Shown here piece after piece: positions 44,588 to 53,785 of a DNA stretch of 64,000 nucleotides. Under the pieces are notes generated by a model. That model saw only the letters and a program-made list of their open reading frames with translations. It ran no database searches and was not told the DNA's origin. Both the position numbers and the translations under genes were made by a program. This stretch comes from Salinimicrobium sp035607535 (lineage in GTDB: Bacteria > Bacteroidota > Bacteroidia > Flavobacteriales > Flavobacteriaceae): assembly GCF_035607535.1 (NCBI RefSeq), contig NZ_JAYDZX010000010.1, forward strand, positions 100,066 to 164,065, given 5' to 3'. Numbering within the stretch: the stretch's first letter is position 1; the number at the start of each line of letters is the position of its first letter.

Positions 44588-46465
44588 ATGAGAACTCCCT
44601 TACTTCTTATTTTCATTCTTATCTCCGGAAGTGCTTTTTCCCAGCTGGGATTTTGCCCCGGCAGTAAAGGAGACCCTATTTTTCATGAGACTTTCGGAAC
44701 GGGAATAGGTACCGGGGCTCCATTGCCTGCAGGGGTTACTACCTATACCTATGTCACAGGTGATCCAAATGACGGGCAATATACCATCTCCAGCAGAATA
44801 GGCCAGAACAACGGAAGCTGGCATTCCGCTTTTCCGCAAACGACCTTGTCGAACGGGAAGGCGCTGGTAGTAAATGCCAACGAAAATACAGCAGGAATGT
44901 TCTACGAGACAGAGATCTCCGGCCTCTGTGAAGCTACCACTTACGAATTTTCAGCTTTCTTGATAAATGTGTATGACGCTGCAAGTGTAGACGTCTGTCC
45001 CGGCACCGGAATTCCGATCAATGTGCGCTTTGAAATCTGGGACGAAACTGATTCTTCACTTTTAGCAAACGGAAGTACAGGAGATATCGATGGAACTTCT
45101 TCTCCAAAATGGGAGCAGTATGCTCTGGTATTTCGATCTCAGGCAGGACAATCAAATGTGATTCTGCGAATGTTCAATAATGGAATTGGAGGCTGTGGGA
45201 ATGATCTTGCTATAGATGATATTATTTTTAGGTCCTGTGGTGATCTCACAGAAATAACTTCTGATGTCACCGGAGGGAATTCCATGGAGGTTTGTGAACC
45301 CGAGGCTCCTGTAACAGTTGATCTTACAGCCTCGCCGGATGGTTCTGTGTACAACAGCTACGCTTTTCAATGGCAGGAAAGTACAGATGAAGAGAACTGG
45401 CAGGATATCCCTGGAGAAACAGGTAGCAGCTTTTCTTCTCCCTCTGTTAATTCCACCCGTTATTACAGGGTGAAAGTGGCTGAAGATGCTGTGAATTTGG
45501 CCGATAATCTCTGTAGTTCTGCTTCTGAAGCCTTTGCAGTCATTGTGGTAGAAGATCCTGAGGCCCCGATAAGTGAAGGGGACGTGGAGGTTTGTGAAGG
45601 TGATAATATCCCGCCCCTGGCGGTAAGCGTAGAAGATGATGAATCGGTTTTTTGGTTTGAGTCTGCTTCAGGCGGTGAGACCATTGGAACCGGCCGGTCA
45701 TTTTTTCCCGCTACCGAAGGAACTTACTATGCTGAAGCTGCAAAAACAGGCTTTAGCTGTGATCCCGGCCCACGCACCCCCGTTAAGCTAAGAATTTTTT
45801 CCAAACCAATGGTGAATGATGAGGTTCGACGCCTTTGTACAGGCAGTGAAATACAACTTGATGCAGGAGGAGGGAATTTTAGTTACAGGTGGAATACCGG
45901 CATGACAACGAGGCAGATCGCAATAAATCAGCCGGGAAATTATTCCGTGACCCTCACCAATGCTAATGGATGTAGTGCCACAAAGAGGTTTGAAGTTGAA
46001 CCGGTTGATGTTGCCGGAATAGGAAATATTACCTCCGAAGGTTCTACTGTGATCATTGAACCTTCTAATTCCGGGCAGTTCGAATATTCCCTTGACGGTA
46101 GCAATTTTCAGCGGTCAAATATCTTTCAAAATGTTTCCGGCGGAATTTATACGGCCTATGTTCGGGATCTTGAAGGTTGTAACACAGTTTCAGAAGAATT
46201 TCCTCATATTGTGCTTCCAAAATTCATCACTCCGAATGGTGACGGAATGAATGATCGATTTGAGCTGAAAGGAGTTGAATACTTCAGCAGCTCAGAGATC
46301 AGAATCTTTGATAGGTATGGGAAATTAGTGGCAATGGGCGAAGGGGCAGGATTTTCATGGAATGGAACTTTTAACGGAAGAGACCTGCCTGCAGAAGATT
46401 ACTGGTATCACATTTCTATTGAGGGTTTTGAACCCCAAACAGGCCACTTTACCTTAAAGCGTTAA
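44588..46465 (+). CDS. Secreted protein with type B type IX sorting domain (gliding-motility C-terminal domain)
   Basis: A 625-residue exported protein with a signal peptide (residues 1-18, ending AFS). The N-terminal part contains a carbohydrate-binding-like jelly-roll region (IRIGQ... to AIDDIIFRSCGD, about residues 25-220). It is followed by Ig-like repeats (about 230-400) and a Cys-containing repeat with RWNTGMTTRQIAINQPGNY. The C-terminal 85 residues are a CHU_C/type B sorting domain: FITPNGDGMNDRFELKG, IRIFDRYGKLV, NGRDLPAEDYWYHI. It should cross the outer membrane by the type IX system, helped by the PorP/SprF-like protein encoded one base downstream. Confidence 0.92.
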   Translation: MRTPLLLIFILISGSAFSQLGFCPGSKGDPIFHETFGTGIGTGAPLPAGVTTYTYVTGDPNDGQYTISSRIGQNNGSWHSAFPQTTLSNGKALVVNANENTAGMFYETEISGLCEATTYEFSAFLINVYDAASVDVCPGTGIPINVRFEIWDETDSSLLANGSTGDIDGTSSPKWEQYALVFRSQAGQSNVILRMFNNGIGGCGNDLAIDDIIFRSCGDLTEITSDVTGGNSMEVCEPEAPVTVDLTASPDGSVYNSYAFQWQESTDEENWQDIPGETGSSFSSPSVNSTRYYRVKVAEDAVNLADNLCSSASEAFAVIVVEDPEAPISEGDVEVCEGDNIPPLAVSVEDDESVFWFESASGGETIGTGRSFFPATEGTYYAEAAKTGFSCDPGPRTPVKLRIFSKPMVNDEVRRLCTGSEIQLDAGGGNFSYRWNTGMTTRQIAINQPGNYSVTLTNANGCSATKRFEVEPVDVAGIGNITSEGSTVIIEPSNSGQFEYSLDGSNFQRSNIFQNVSGGIYTAYVRDLEGCNTVSEEFPHIVLPKFITPNGDGMNDRFELKGVEYFSSSEIRIFDRYGKLVAMGEGAGFSWNGTFNGRDLPAEDYWYHISIEGFEPQTGHFTLKR

Positions 46466-46466
46466 T

Positions 46467-47474
46467 ATGGTAGGACATACAAAAAGTAAAAACCTTCTAA
46501 AATGCCTTTTCTGGGCCTTTAGTTTAGGATCGTTCTTCAGCAGTGACCGCACTGCTGCCCAGGAGATCATCCCTACTTATTCAGATTATCTCACCGACAA
46601 TCTTTACCTGTTACATCCCTCTCTCGCAGGGGCTGCGGGTAGAAATCAATTACGTATCACTGCGCGGCAACAGTGGTTTGAGGTTGCCGATGCCCCGGGA
46701 ATGCAGACGCTTACAGTTAATGGCAGACTTGGGAACAGGGAGGGGATTGGCGCTATAATTTTTAACGACCAAAACGGTAACTTTTCAAAATCGGGTGCTT
46801 ACGGGACCTTCGCCTATCATTTAAGACTCCCTTCCGGAGACCTGGAGTTGCACAGGCTGAGCTTCGGGATTAGTGCCGGGATTATCCAGCACCGGCTCGA
46901 TCAAAGCGGATTTGATCAACCAGATCCCGTTATAGGACAGGATAAAACTTCCGTGAGTTACGCCAATATGGATGTGGGAATGTCCTATTTTAGAAAGGAT
47001 CTTTATGTGCATCTTGCCGCAAAGAACCTGCTGCCTGTTACACGGGAGCTGTTTAATTCAGATAATATCGCAATTAACCAACGCAGGTACTTTCTTACAG
47101 CCGGATATATTTTTTCACCTTCCTATGACTGGTTTTTGGAACCCTCGGCCATGTTACAAATTGTTGAAGATACTTCGGAAAAAACTGCAGATGTTAACCT
47201 GAAAGCCTACCGGAATTTTGGTTTTGGACAGGTGTGGGCAGGACTTTCTTACCGGCAGGGTCTCGATAAAATAGAAGAGGACAATCTTGAAAATATTAGG
47301 TATGTCACTCCTTTCGCGGGAGTAGAATTCCGGAGTTTTTTAATTGGATATACTTACTCGCAGCAGTTTAATGATGTCGTGCTAAGTAACAGCGGATTTC
47401 ATCAATTGACACTGGGCTATAACTTTGGAGCACCCCGTGCTCGCTACCACTGTGGCTGTCCTGCTATAAATTAA
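46467..47474 (+). CDS. PorP/SprF family type IX secretion membrane protein
   Basis: A 335-residue predicted outer membrane beta-barrel. A signal-like hydrophobic stretch (about residues 13-31) is followed by the family's start of the mature part, PTYSDYLTDNLYLLHPSLAGAAGRNQLRITARQQW, and an alternating-strand pattern to the C-terminus. PorP/SprF proteins are usually encoded right after a type B substrate and are needed for its export or surface attachment. Spacing to the upstream substrate gene is one base. Confidence 0.92.
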   Translation: MVGHTKSKNLLKCLFWAFSLGSFFSSDRTAAQEIIPTYSDYLTDNLYLLHPSLAGAAGRNQLRITARQQWFEVADAPGMQTLTVNGRLGNREGIGAIIFNDQNGNFSKSGAYGTFAYHLRLPSGDLELHRLSFGISAGIIQHRLDQSGFDQPDPVIGQDKTSVSYANMDVGMSYFRKDLYVHLAAKNLLPVTRELFNSDNIAINQRRYFLTAGYIFSPSYDWFLEPSAMLQIVEDTSEKTADVNLKAYRNFGFGQVWAGLSYRQGLDKIEEDNLENIRYVTPFAGVEFRSFLIGYTYSQQFNDVVLSNSGFHQLTLGYNFGAPRARYHCGCPAIN

Positions 47475-47605
47475 AGAGGCTGTTCAAAAAAACCGGAGAG
47501 ATGTCATCCTGAATTAATTTCAGGATCCAAGTTAATTGAAAATCCAACTAAACTGGAAGCTGAAACAGGTTCAGCCTTACGACGATTTTTTTTAAACAGC
47601 CTCTT
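47474..47605. repeat. 132-bp intergenic element with terminal inverted repeats and nested hairpins
   Basis: AAGAGGCTGTT (47474-47484) and AACAGCCTCTT (47595-47605) are perfect inverted ends. Inside are two smaller palindromes, TCCTGAATTAATTTCAGGA (about 47507-47525) and GCTGAAACAGGTTCAGC (47559-47575). The A run and T run next to the ends would make the folded form a bidirectional terminator for the convergent PorP/SprF-like and lysS genes. No open frame. It looks like a non-autonomous interspersed element. Confidence 0.75.
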
Positions 47606-47611
47606 AGTGCC

Positions 47612-47634
47612 AGTTCAAAAATGGCATTTTAGAA
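47612..47634. repeat. Palindrome overlapping the lysS stop codon
   Basis: GTTCAAAAATG and CATTTTAGAAC pair around one base with a single mismatch. The lysS stop codon (complement of 47629-47631) lies inside the right arm. It resembles the palindrome at the copA stop codon. Confidence 0.55.
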
Positions 47635-49326
47635 CCACTTTTCTACCTCGTCCAGCTGCAGTGCAGCTATGGGTAATTTATTCTTTTTGCGAAGGCCATT
47701 CAGCTTTTGATGTACCTGTGTTGGTTTATTTTCCTTTAGCCTCGCAACTGTTCCATATTCGTGCATCACCGTGTCTACCCACTCCTGTGGCACACCAATT
47801 TTGATAAAATCTTCGGGTTTTGGAGTAGCAATCTTCTTTTCGGGCTTCATTTGAGGGAAGAAAAGTACTTCCTGAATGGATTGTTTGTTGGTAAGGAACA
47901 TGATCAAACGATCCATTCCAATTCCCAAACCTGAAGTTGGAGGCATCCCATATTCAAGAGCTCGTAAGAAGTCATTATCGATAAACATGGCTTCGTCGTC
48001 CCCTTTTTCAGAAAGTTTTAGCTGCTCTTCAAAACGATTTCGCTGGTCAATAGGATCGTTAAGCTCGGAATAAGCATTGGCGATCTCTTTTCCGCAAACC
48101 ATCAATTCGAACCTTTCAGTGAGCTCGGAATTTTCCCGGTGCTCCTTACAAAGCGGACTCATCTCCTTCGGATAATCTGTGATAAATGTCGGCTGAATAA
48201 AATTACCTTCACATTTTTCGCCAAAGATCTCGTCAATGAGCTTGCCTTTCCCCATGGTGTCATCTACTTCGATACCCATGCTTTTTGCAGCCTCAAAAAG
48301 TTCTTTTTCAGACTTGCCTGTAATGTCGAAGCCGGTGAATTTCTTAATTGCATCGGTCATGGTGATGCGTGCGTATGGGGCTTTGAAATCTACCTGATGT
48401 TTTCCAAAAGTAGCTTCTGTGGTGCCGTTAACAGCAATAGCACAATGCTCCAGGAGATTCTCCGTGAATTCCATCATCCAGTTGTAGTCCTTGTACGCCA
48501 CATAGATCTCCATGGCAGTAAACTCTGGATTATGAGTGCGGTCCATACCTTCATTGCGGAAGTTTTTGGAGAACTCATAAACTCCGTCGAAACCACCAAC
48601 AATCAGCCTTTTAAGGTAAAGCTCATTAGCAATCCTAAGGTAAAGCGGAATATCCAAAGCATTGTGATGTGTTATAAATGGACGCGCAGCGGCTCCACCT
48701 GGAATGGACTGTAAAATTGGAGTTTCAACTTCAAAATATCCTTTGTCATTGAAGAAATTCCGCATTGCATTAAAGAGCTTTGTTCTCTTAACAAAGATCT
48801 CCTTAACTTTAGGATTCACAACCAGGTCGGCATACCGCTGGCGATATCTTAATTCGGGGTCGTTGAACTCGTCATAAGTTTTTCCTTCCTTGTCTGTCTT
48901 TGGTAGCGGCAGCGGCTTTAGGGACTTGCTCAAAAGAGTGAAATTCTCGACCATTACGGTTTTCTCTCCCACCTGGGTTTTAAAGAGTTTTCCCTCAATT
49001 CCAATGAAATCGCCTATGTCAAGAAGTTTCTTGTATACGTCGTTATATTTGCTTTTATCGTCTCCGGGGCAGATCTCATCACGGTTAAAATAAACCTGGA
49101 TCCTTCCGGTGGAATCCTGAATTTCAGCAAAGGAAGCCTTCCCCTGAATTCTTCTCGACATTAGCCTTCCGGCTATGACTACCTTTTTATTTTCTTCAAA
49201 TTCAGCTTTGATTTCAGAAGTAGTGTGATCAACGGGATAAAGCGCTGCGGGATAAGGATCTATATTCAGTTTTCGCAGGGAATCCAGTTTCTCCCGGCGA
49301 ATTTGTTCCTGTTCAGATAAATGCAT
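47629..49326 (-). CDS. lysS: Lysyl-tRNA synthetase, class II
   Basis: A 565-residue enzyme that charges tRNA-Lys. The N-terminal OB-fold anticodon-binding domain (VVIAGRLMSRRIQGKASFAEI) is followed by the class II core with motif 1 region PILQSIPGGAAARPF, motif 2 FRNEGMDRTHNPEF and motif 3 GLGIGMDRLIMFLTN. It is about 60 residues longer than E. coli LysS because of a C-terminal extension (KIGVPQEWVDTVMHEYGTV to DEVEKWF), common in Bacteroidetes. Promoter elements are visible upstream. Confidence 0.96.
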   Translation of the reverse strand: MHLSEQEQIRREKLDSLRKLNIDPYPAALYPVDHTTSEIKAEFEENKKVVIAGRLMSRRIQGKASFAEIQDSTGRIQVYFNRDEICPGDDKSKYNDVYKKLLDIGDFIGIEGKLFKTQVGEKTVMVENFTLLSKSLKPLPLPKTDKEGKTYDEFNDPELRYRQRYADLVVNPKVKEIFVKRTKLFNAMRNFFNDKGYFEVETPILQSIPGGAAARPFITHHNALDIPLYLRIANELYLKRLIVGGFDGVYEFSKNFRNEGMDRTHNPEFTAMEIYVAYKDYNWMMEFTENLLEHCAIAVNGTTEATFGKHQVDFKAPYARITMTDAIKKFTGFDITGKSEKELFEAAKSMGIEVDDTMGKGKLIDEIFGEKCEGNFIQPTFITDYPKEMSPLCKEHRENSELTERFELMVCGKEIANAYSELNDPIDQRNRFEEQLKLSEKGDDEAMFIDNDFLRALEYGMPPTSGLGIGMDRLIMFLTNKQSIQEVLFFPQMKPEKKIATPKPEDFIKIGVPQEWVDTVMHEYGTVARLKENKPTQVHQKLNGLRKKNKLPIAALQLDEVEKWF

Positions 49327-49351
49327 CTTGTTTATTTCAAAATTTGACTTG

Positions 49352-49382
49352 CAAAGATACAGACATTAGGAGAACCAATCAA
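49352..49382 (-). promoter_or_regulatory. lysS promoter with -33 TTG and -7 TATCTTTG
   Basis: On the minus strand TATCTTTG (complement of 49352-49359) is an exact TAnnTTTG, and TTG (complement of 49380-49382) is 20 bp upstream. Both spacing and sequence match the Bacteroidetes housekeeping promoter. The start codon is about 25 bp downstream. Confidence 0.7.
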
Positions 49383-49428
49383 TTGTTTTTTATGGCCCGA
49401 AAGCAGCCATGTGATTCCCCAAAATTGC

Positions 49429-49436
49429 TATTTTTG
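49429..49436 (+). promoter_or_regulatory. -7 promoter element of the yqaE-like gene
   Basis: TATTTTTG matches TAnnTTTG and ends nine bases before the ATG at 49446, leaving room for only a very short leader. Confidence 0.5.
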
Positions 49437-49445
49437 TAATCGCTT

Positions 49446-49607
49446 ATGAGTCTTTGGAGAGTAATATTATCGATTCTTTTTCCACCCCTCGCAGTAATAG
49501 ACAGGGGCTGTGGATCTATTCTTATTGTTCTTATCCTAACCCTGTTGGGGTGGGTGCCGGGAGTGATAGCAGCTTTGATCATTTTAAATAATAATAAGCA
49601 CAGTTAA
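49446..49607 (+). CDS. YqaE/Pmp3 family small membrane protein
   Basis: A 53-residue protein, read directly from the sequence. It begins MSLWRVILSILFPPLAVID and continues with a second helix ending LLGWVPGVIAALIILN. The FPPLAV segment and the LGWVPGVIHA-like motif are the marks of the Pmp3/YqaE family, two-helix proteolipids linked to membrane potential and salt or cold stress. The stop is 14 bp before the lipB start and the genes may be co-transcribed. A 67-codon frame on the opposite strand is its shadow. Confidence 0.88.
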   Translation: MSLWRVILSILFPPLAVIDRGCGSILIVLILTLLGWVPGVIAALIILNNNKHS

Positions 49608-49621
49608 AAGGAAGAAAGGAT

Positions 49622-50320
49622 TTGAATAAGAAGGTGCAATTTGAGGAGTTGGGGCTTAAGGATTATAAGGATACCTGGGAATACCAGGAAAGGCTTTTCA
49701 AAAATATCCTTGATCAAAAGATAAGGAACCGTAGAGAAGGAACTACAGAAGTTACCGGGAACCATCTTCTATTCGTCGAACATCCTCACGTTTATACCCT
49801 CGGAAAAAGCGGAGATATTTCGAACCTTCTAATTAACGAAGAGCAGCTGAAGCAAAAAAAAGCTACTTTCTATAAAATCAACAGGGGAGGAGATATCACC
49901 TATCACGGCCCCGGACAGATAGTAGGATATCCAATTCTTGATCTGGAAAATTTCTTCTCCGACATACATAAATATCTGCGACTGCTGGAGGAAACTATTA
50001 TACTCACCTTGGAAGAATATGGTGTAAAAGCAGGTCGAAGTGACGGTGAAACGGGAGTGTGGCTGGATCAAGGAACTCCTTTTGCAAGAAAGATCTGTGC
50101 TATGGGCGTGCGGGCAAGCCGCTGGGTGACCATGCACGGTTTTGCTTTTAATGTAAATGCAGATCTCGGCTACTTCGACAACATCATTCCCTGCGGAATT
50201 GAAGGTAAGGCGGTAACTTCATTAAATTTAGAATTAGGAGTTAAGGAAGTGCCGGTGGAAGAGGTCAAGGCAAAAATAAAGAAGCATTTTTCTGCCCTTT
50301 TTGAAGCGGAATTGGTTTAG
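49622..50320 (+). CDS. lipB: Octanoyl-[acyl-carrier-protein]:protein transferase
   Basis: A 232-residue enzyme that moves octanoate from ACP to lipoyl domains. Motifs are HPHVYTLGKSGD, INRGGDITYHGPGQIVGYPILDL, the catalytic Lys in ARKICAMGVRASRWVTMHGFAFN and the catalytic Cys in NIIPCGIEGKAVTSL. The start is TTG, supported by a purine-rich ribosome site (AAGGAAGAAAGGA) just before it and by family length. No ATG is available near this position. Confidence 0.94.
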   Translation: MNKKVQFEELGLKDYKDTWEYQERLFKNILDQKIRNRREGTTEVTGNHLLFVEHPHVYTLGKSGDISNLLINEEQLKQKKATFYKINRGGDITYHGPGQIVGYPILDLENFFSDIHKYLRLLEETIILTLEEYGVKAGRSDGETGVWLDQGTPFARKICAMGVRASRWVTMHGFAFNVNADLGYFDNIIPCGIEGKAVTSLNLELGVKEVPVEEVKAKIKKHFSALFEAELV

Positions 50321-50405
50321 GGCTTAGGCGGATTTTTTAGCCACGGATTCACTGATGGTCTTCTGAAATCTTTCTGTCTACTCTCCACCGACCACTGCTC
50401 ACTTA

Positions 50406-52823
50406 TCACTGAAGTTCATAAACAAGGACTTCATCCTTCTCACCTTTTACAACCAGTTCCAGGGCTGGGTCTTTATCGGTATTTGCCAGATCAATCCCCG
50501 AAGTTCCATAAACTGGAAAGCCCGGCAAAAGAGCAGCGTTACTATCGAACAGATACACCTTATTGGCCTGGAGGTCGGTTAAGCTTACGTAGATCTTGTT
50601 GTTGAGATAAAAGATCTGGGGTTCTGTATACAATCCAAAATCCAGGGTGGCAGAGTTTCCTTTGATCTTCAACTCATTGTCTGATAGTGTGACCAGAGTT
50701 TTTTCTGTTGCAACAATGCGGTGGTTGTCCGCCAATCCCAGGTCGTTACGGGAAATTTTCCCTCGTTCGGTGACATTTATAATTTGACCTGAATTGTTTG
50801 AGGAAATAAAGTTGCCTTGGTATTCGTACCATTTATTTTGGGTTAGGTCGAGATTTTCCTTTACGGCCACCCTTGTTTTTCCGGTGCGGCTCAGGATATT
50901 CAGTTTTCCTGATTCTTCCGGAATCACAATATAATCTTTGCTTCCAATTCTAATGTGCTTCGGGGGGTGTGTGATTTTTGATGAAGTCTTTGAAAAAGTA
51001 AAGCCTTTTACACTTCTTCCCTTCCGGTCATACATAAAAACTTCATTTCCCTGGGTAATTACGAATCGATAATCTTTTTTTCCGCCGTAATCAAAAACAG
51101 ATAGCGGCTGTGTAATATCATCCCTAAACTTTAAAGGGAAAGGATTCACGGGATTCCCATCTCTGTCAATGATGTGGAGTTTATTCTGAGTAGCAAAGGC
51201 GAGTTGATATCTTCCATTTCTTAAAATATCCACTGTCTGTACATCTCCTAAAATGCGGGAATCGAGCCTCTTTTTCCAATAGATCTTTCCTTCAGGAGAT
51301 ATTAGGTAAAGGGTATTGTCGATATCCTGCACAGCAATATCCATCCCTTTAGTACGATGGTTCCTGAAAAATACCGGTTTGGATGAAAGAGCCGCACCTA
51401 ATTTAACCCCTGAAGCCTGGGTAGTTGTTCCTTTAGTTTGAACAATAGTATTTTTTGTAAGCACGCTGTGTATATGAGCAAAATTATCCTGGTAGATTAC
51501 CTGTATTGCAGTTAAAGGATAATCTGTAAAATCCAGATCATTCTCCACTTTTCCAGCCTGATTATTTCTTACCATTAAAAGCGATGCTTCTGAACTGAGA
51601 TTTTCAGAAGATGTTTTATATGCTTCAGTATTTGCCAGAACGAGATCATTTTGGACTGAAGTGATCATTTCTTTCAAGGATTCGGAACTTTCGGCGAACA
51701 GAACATAACCCTTTAAAAATGTGAAAAAATGAAGATCTTTTGGGTTGAGTAGCGGCTCCAGGAGCTGTTGGAAAGCATTTGGATGGGGGTGACTATAGAT
51801 GTCATTTCCGCGGAATTCTTCAACTACTTCAGGTTCAAAGTTCATTGATTGTTTAGCACTCCCGGGATCCAAGACCTCAATGGCAAGAACTTCCCCTTCA
51901 GAAAGGCTGATAACTCCGGCTTCATTTGAATTTCTAAAGACTTCAGCTGCAGACAGCTCAAGACTGTCAGGAGTATTTCTCTTCAAAAAAGCCAGGTTCG
52001 TCTCTAATTTTTTAAAATCCTTAAAGGTGATTGATGTGAAGCTGTCAGCATTCACCGGTGTAATGCCTGCAAGTGAATTTTGAGCCGCCCCCACGTCCTT
52101 ATAGACATTTACAAGCCTGGGCAGGCTGTCTGTGGCTACTGTAATACCGTTTAGAAGTATCTTCTCTTGTGTGATATCTGTATCCAAAACTGTCCAATTG
52201 CTAAAAGCAGGAAACTGCGGAGGTAAAATTTCTTTCAGAAAGGAAGGAATTCTGTTGTGATTTATTAAAACAGAAGTTTTCTTTCTAGAGGCAGCCTTGA
52301 AAGCTGTATTTAGGTCATTATCATTTACTGTTTCTCCGCTAAGGATCTTTTCAAGAATTGGTCTGGAATTACTTAAAATGTTGATGCTATCTATTCTTGT
52401 CGAAAAGGCCTTTTTTTCTTCCAGAATATACCTTTTGATATTTCCGTTAGCTGTCTTTATCGACTCTACTTGCTTATTGGAAATAGAATCTAAATTTCCA
52501 GGAAGGAGAGTGTTTCTGGTTATAAAAGTAAAATCCAGGGAATCAGCTTCCTTTGCGTTTAGCACAAGTAAGGCCTCTTTGTTATGCGGGAAATAATCAA
52601 GAATAGACAACTGTTCTTTCAGTTTTCTGAAACTTTTGTTTTCTGAATTGGATTTTATAAACTCATTATTCCTTAGATTACTGAAGAAAAGATCGGGATT
52701 TTGCATCTGAATGATCACTCCGGCATTTACAGGTAAAAAATCGGTCAATTCCCCTGTCTTTCCCGGGTCATCACTACATGAAATCAAACAAACAGTAAGA
52801 AAAAGGAGAAAAATTTTTTTCAT
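50406..52823 (-). CDS. Large lipoprotein with C-terminal beta-propeller-like repeats, function unknown
   Basis: An 805-residue lipoprotein (signal ending LISC, Cys16). The first 430 residues are an alpha/beta region with repeated two-part segments (DFLPVNAGVIIQMQNP, PVNADSFTSITFKDF), reminiscent of DUF3352-like proteins, but I cannot assign a family. From about residue 480 there are repeated strands with short turns (DIDNTLYLISPEGKIYWKK, KLHIIDRDGNPVNPFPL, EVFMYDRKGRSVKGF, KLNILSRTGKTRV), the pattern of a PQQ/WD-like propeller. It lies 25 bp after rnhB on the same strand and is probably co-transcribed. Confidence 0.65.
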   Translation of the reverse strand: MKKIFLLFLTVCLISCSDDPGKTGELTDFLPVNAGVIIQMQNPDLFFSNLRNNEFIKSNSENKSFRKLKEQLSILDYFPHNKEALLVLNAKEADSLDFTFITRNTLLPGNLDSISNKQVESIKTANGNIKRYILEEKKAFSTRIDSINILSNSRPILEKILSGETVNDNDLNTAFKAASRKKTSVLINHNRIPSFLKEILPPQFPAFSNWTVLDTDITQEKILLNGITVATDSLPRLVNVYKDVGAAQNSLAGITPVNADSFTSITFKDFKKLETNLAFLKRNTPDSLELSAAEVFRNSNEAGVISLSEGEVLAIEVLDPGSAKQSMNFEPEVVEEFRGNDIYSHPHPNAFQQLLEPLLNPKDLHFFTFLKGYVLFAESSESLKEMITSVQNDLVLANTEAYKTSSENLSSEASLLMVRNNQAGKVENDLDFTDYPLTAIQVIYQDNFAHIHSVLTKNTIVQTKGTTTQASGVKLGAALSSKPVFFRNHRTKGMDIAVQDIDNTLYLISPEGKIYWKKRLDSRILGDVQTVDILRNGRYQLAFATQNKLHIIDRDGNPVNPFPLKFRDDITQPLSVFDYGGKKDYRFVITQGNEVFMYDRKGRSVKGFTFSKTSSKITHPPKHIRIGSKDYIVIPEESGKLNILSRTGKTRVAVKENLDLTQNKWYEYQGNFISSNNSGQIINVTERGKISRNDLGLADNHRIVATEKTLVTLSDNELKIKGNSATLDFGLYTEPQIFYLNNKIYVSLTDLQANKVYLFDSNAALLPGFPVYGTSGIDLANTDKDPALELVVKGEKDEVLVYELQ

Positions 52824-52848
52824 GTAAAGATTTTGTTCTTTTCAAGGA

Positions 52849-53448
52849 TTAGAATGACAGCTCTAGTTGCTCCGGTAAAAGTTTAAAGCTCCTGCGGTGG
52901 TACTTGGTTACTCCGTACTTTTTGATCGCCTCTCGATGTTCCACAGTAGGGTAGCCTTTATTTTGTTTCCAGTTGTACATAGGATACTCTTCATGGATCC
53001 TCATCATAAATTCATCTCTGTAGGTCTTTGCCAGGATAGAGGCCGCGGCAATAGTGAGGTATTTCCCATCTCCTTTGATGATACATTCGTGAGGCACCCC
53101 TTTAAAGTTTTTAAACCTGTTCCCGTCCACAATTATAAATTCGGGTATGGGATCAAGTTCATCTATGCATTTATGCATCGCGAGAATAGAAGCATTCAGG
53201 ATGTTGATCTCGTCGATCTCCTCCATATATATGTGTTGCACGGAGTAACAAACAGCTTTTTCTTCTATTACTTTTCTTAGACTGGCTCTGGAGACCGAAT
53301 TTATCTTTTTGGAATCGTTGATAAGTTTATTGCGAAACTTTTTCGGCAGAATAACTGCAGCGGCAGTGACGGGTCCTGCTAGACATCCTCTTCCAGCTTC
53401 GTCGGTACCGCACTCTAAAGGTGATTTCGAAAAACTTCTTACTAGCAT
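52849..53448 (-). CDS. rnhB: Ribonuclease HII
   Basis: A 199-residue enzyme that cuts the RNA strand of RNA-DNA hybrids, including single ribonucleotides in DNA. The active-site motif GTDEAGRGCLAGPVTAAAVIL supplies the first Asp-Glu pair. ILNASILAMHKCID and IVDGNRFKNF supply the next acidic position, and AAASILAKTYRDEFM the last. Length is normal. A TACTTTTG -7 element (complement of 53508-53515) lies about 60 bp upstream. Confidence 0.95.
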   Translation of the reverse strand: MLVRSFSKSPLECGTDEAGRGCLAGPVTAAAVILPKKFRNKLINDSKKINSVSRASLRKVIEEKAVCYSVQHIYMEEIDEINILNASILAMHKCIDELDPIPEFIIVDGNRFKNFKGVPHECIIKGDGKYLTIAAASILAKTYRDEFMMRIHEEYPMYNWKQNKGYPTVEHREAIKKYGVTKYHRRSFKLLPEQLELSF

Positions 53449-53785
53449 AGTGTTAAAAACCTCATAAATAGCAGATTATGTCGGACGGTAATTTTTAGGG
53501 GTGAATGCAAAAGTAGAAAATAAGTTAATGCTTGAAAAAATTAACCTCGGGAAATGCGATGTGTGAAATAAAACACTTTAATACTTTCTGTTTAATTCTT
53601 GATGAAAAAAGACATAATAGGTAGTTCTGACAGGTTTTGAATCTAAAAAATATCAACAGGCTTAATAACTTCAAATAGAATCAAGAAACTTCTTAAAGAA
53701 TTAACAGACAAGTTTCTTTCGTTAGCTTGTTTTATTAAGAAATTATTATCATTTTTGGCCTTGGCTAATTCAAATAATTCATAAA
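53449..53785. promoter_or_regulatory. Intergenic control region between rnhB and the susC-like operon
   Basis: No gene. On the minus strand TACTTTTG (complement of 53508-53515) is a probable -7 box for rnhB. Upstream of the susC-like gene a perfect 9-bp inverted repeat, AAGAAACTT (53683-53691) and AAGTTTCTT (53710-53718), could be an operator or a leader hairpin. No regulator gene is adjacent. The plus-strand promoter is not clear; the T-rich stretch near 53743-53758 only partly matches TAnnTTTG. Confidence 0.45.

Noticed and set aside
49379..49582. 67-codon minus-strand open frame
   Set aside because: The opposite strand encodes the YqaE/Pmp3-like protein at 49446-49607.
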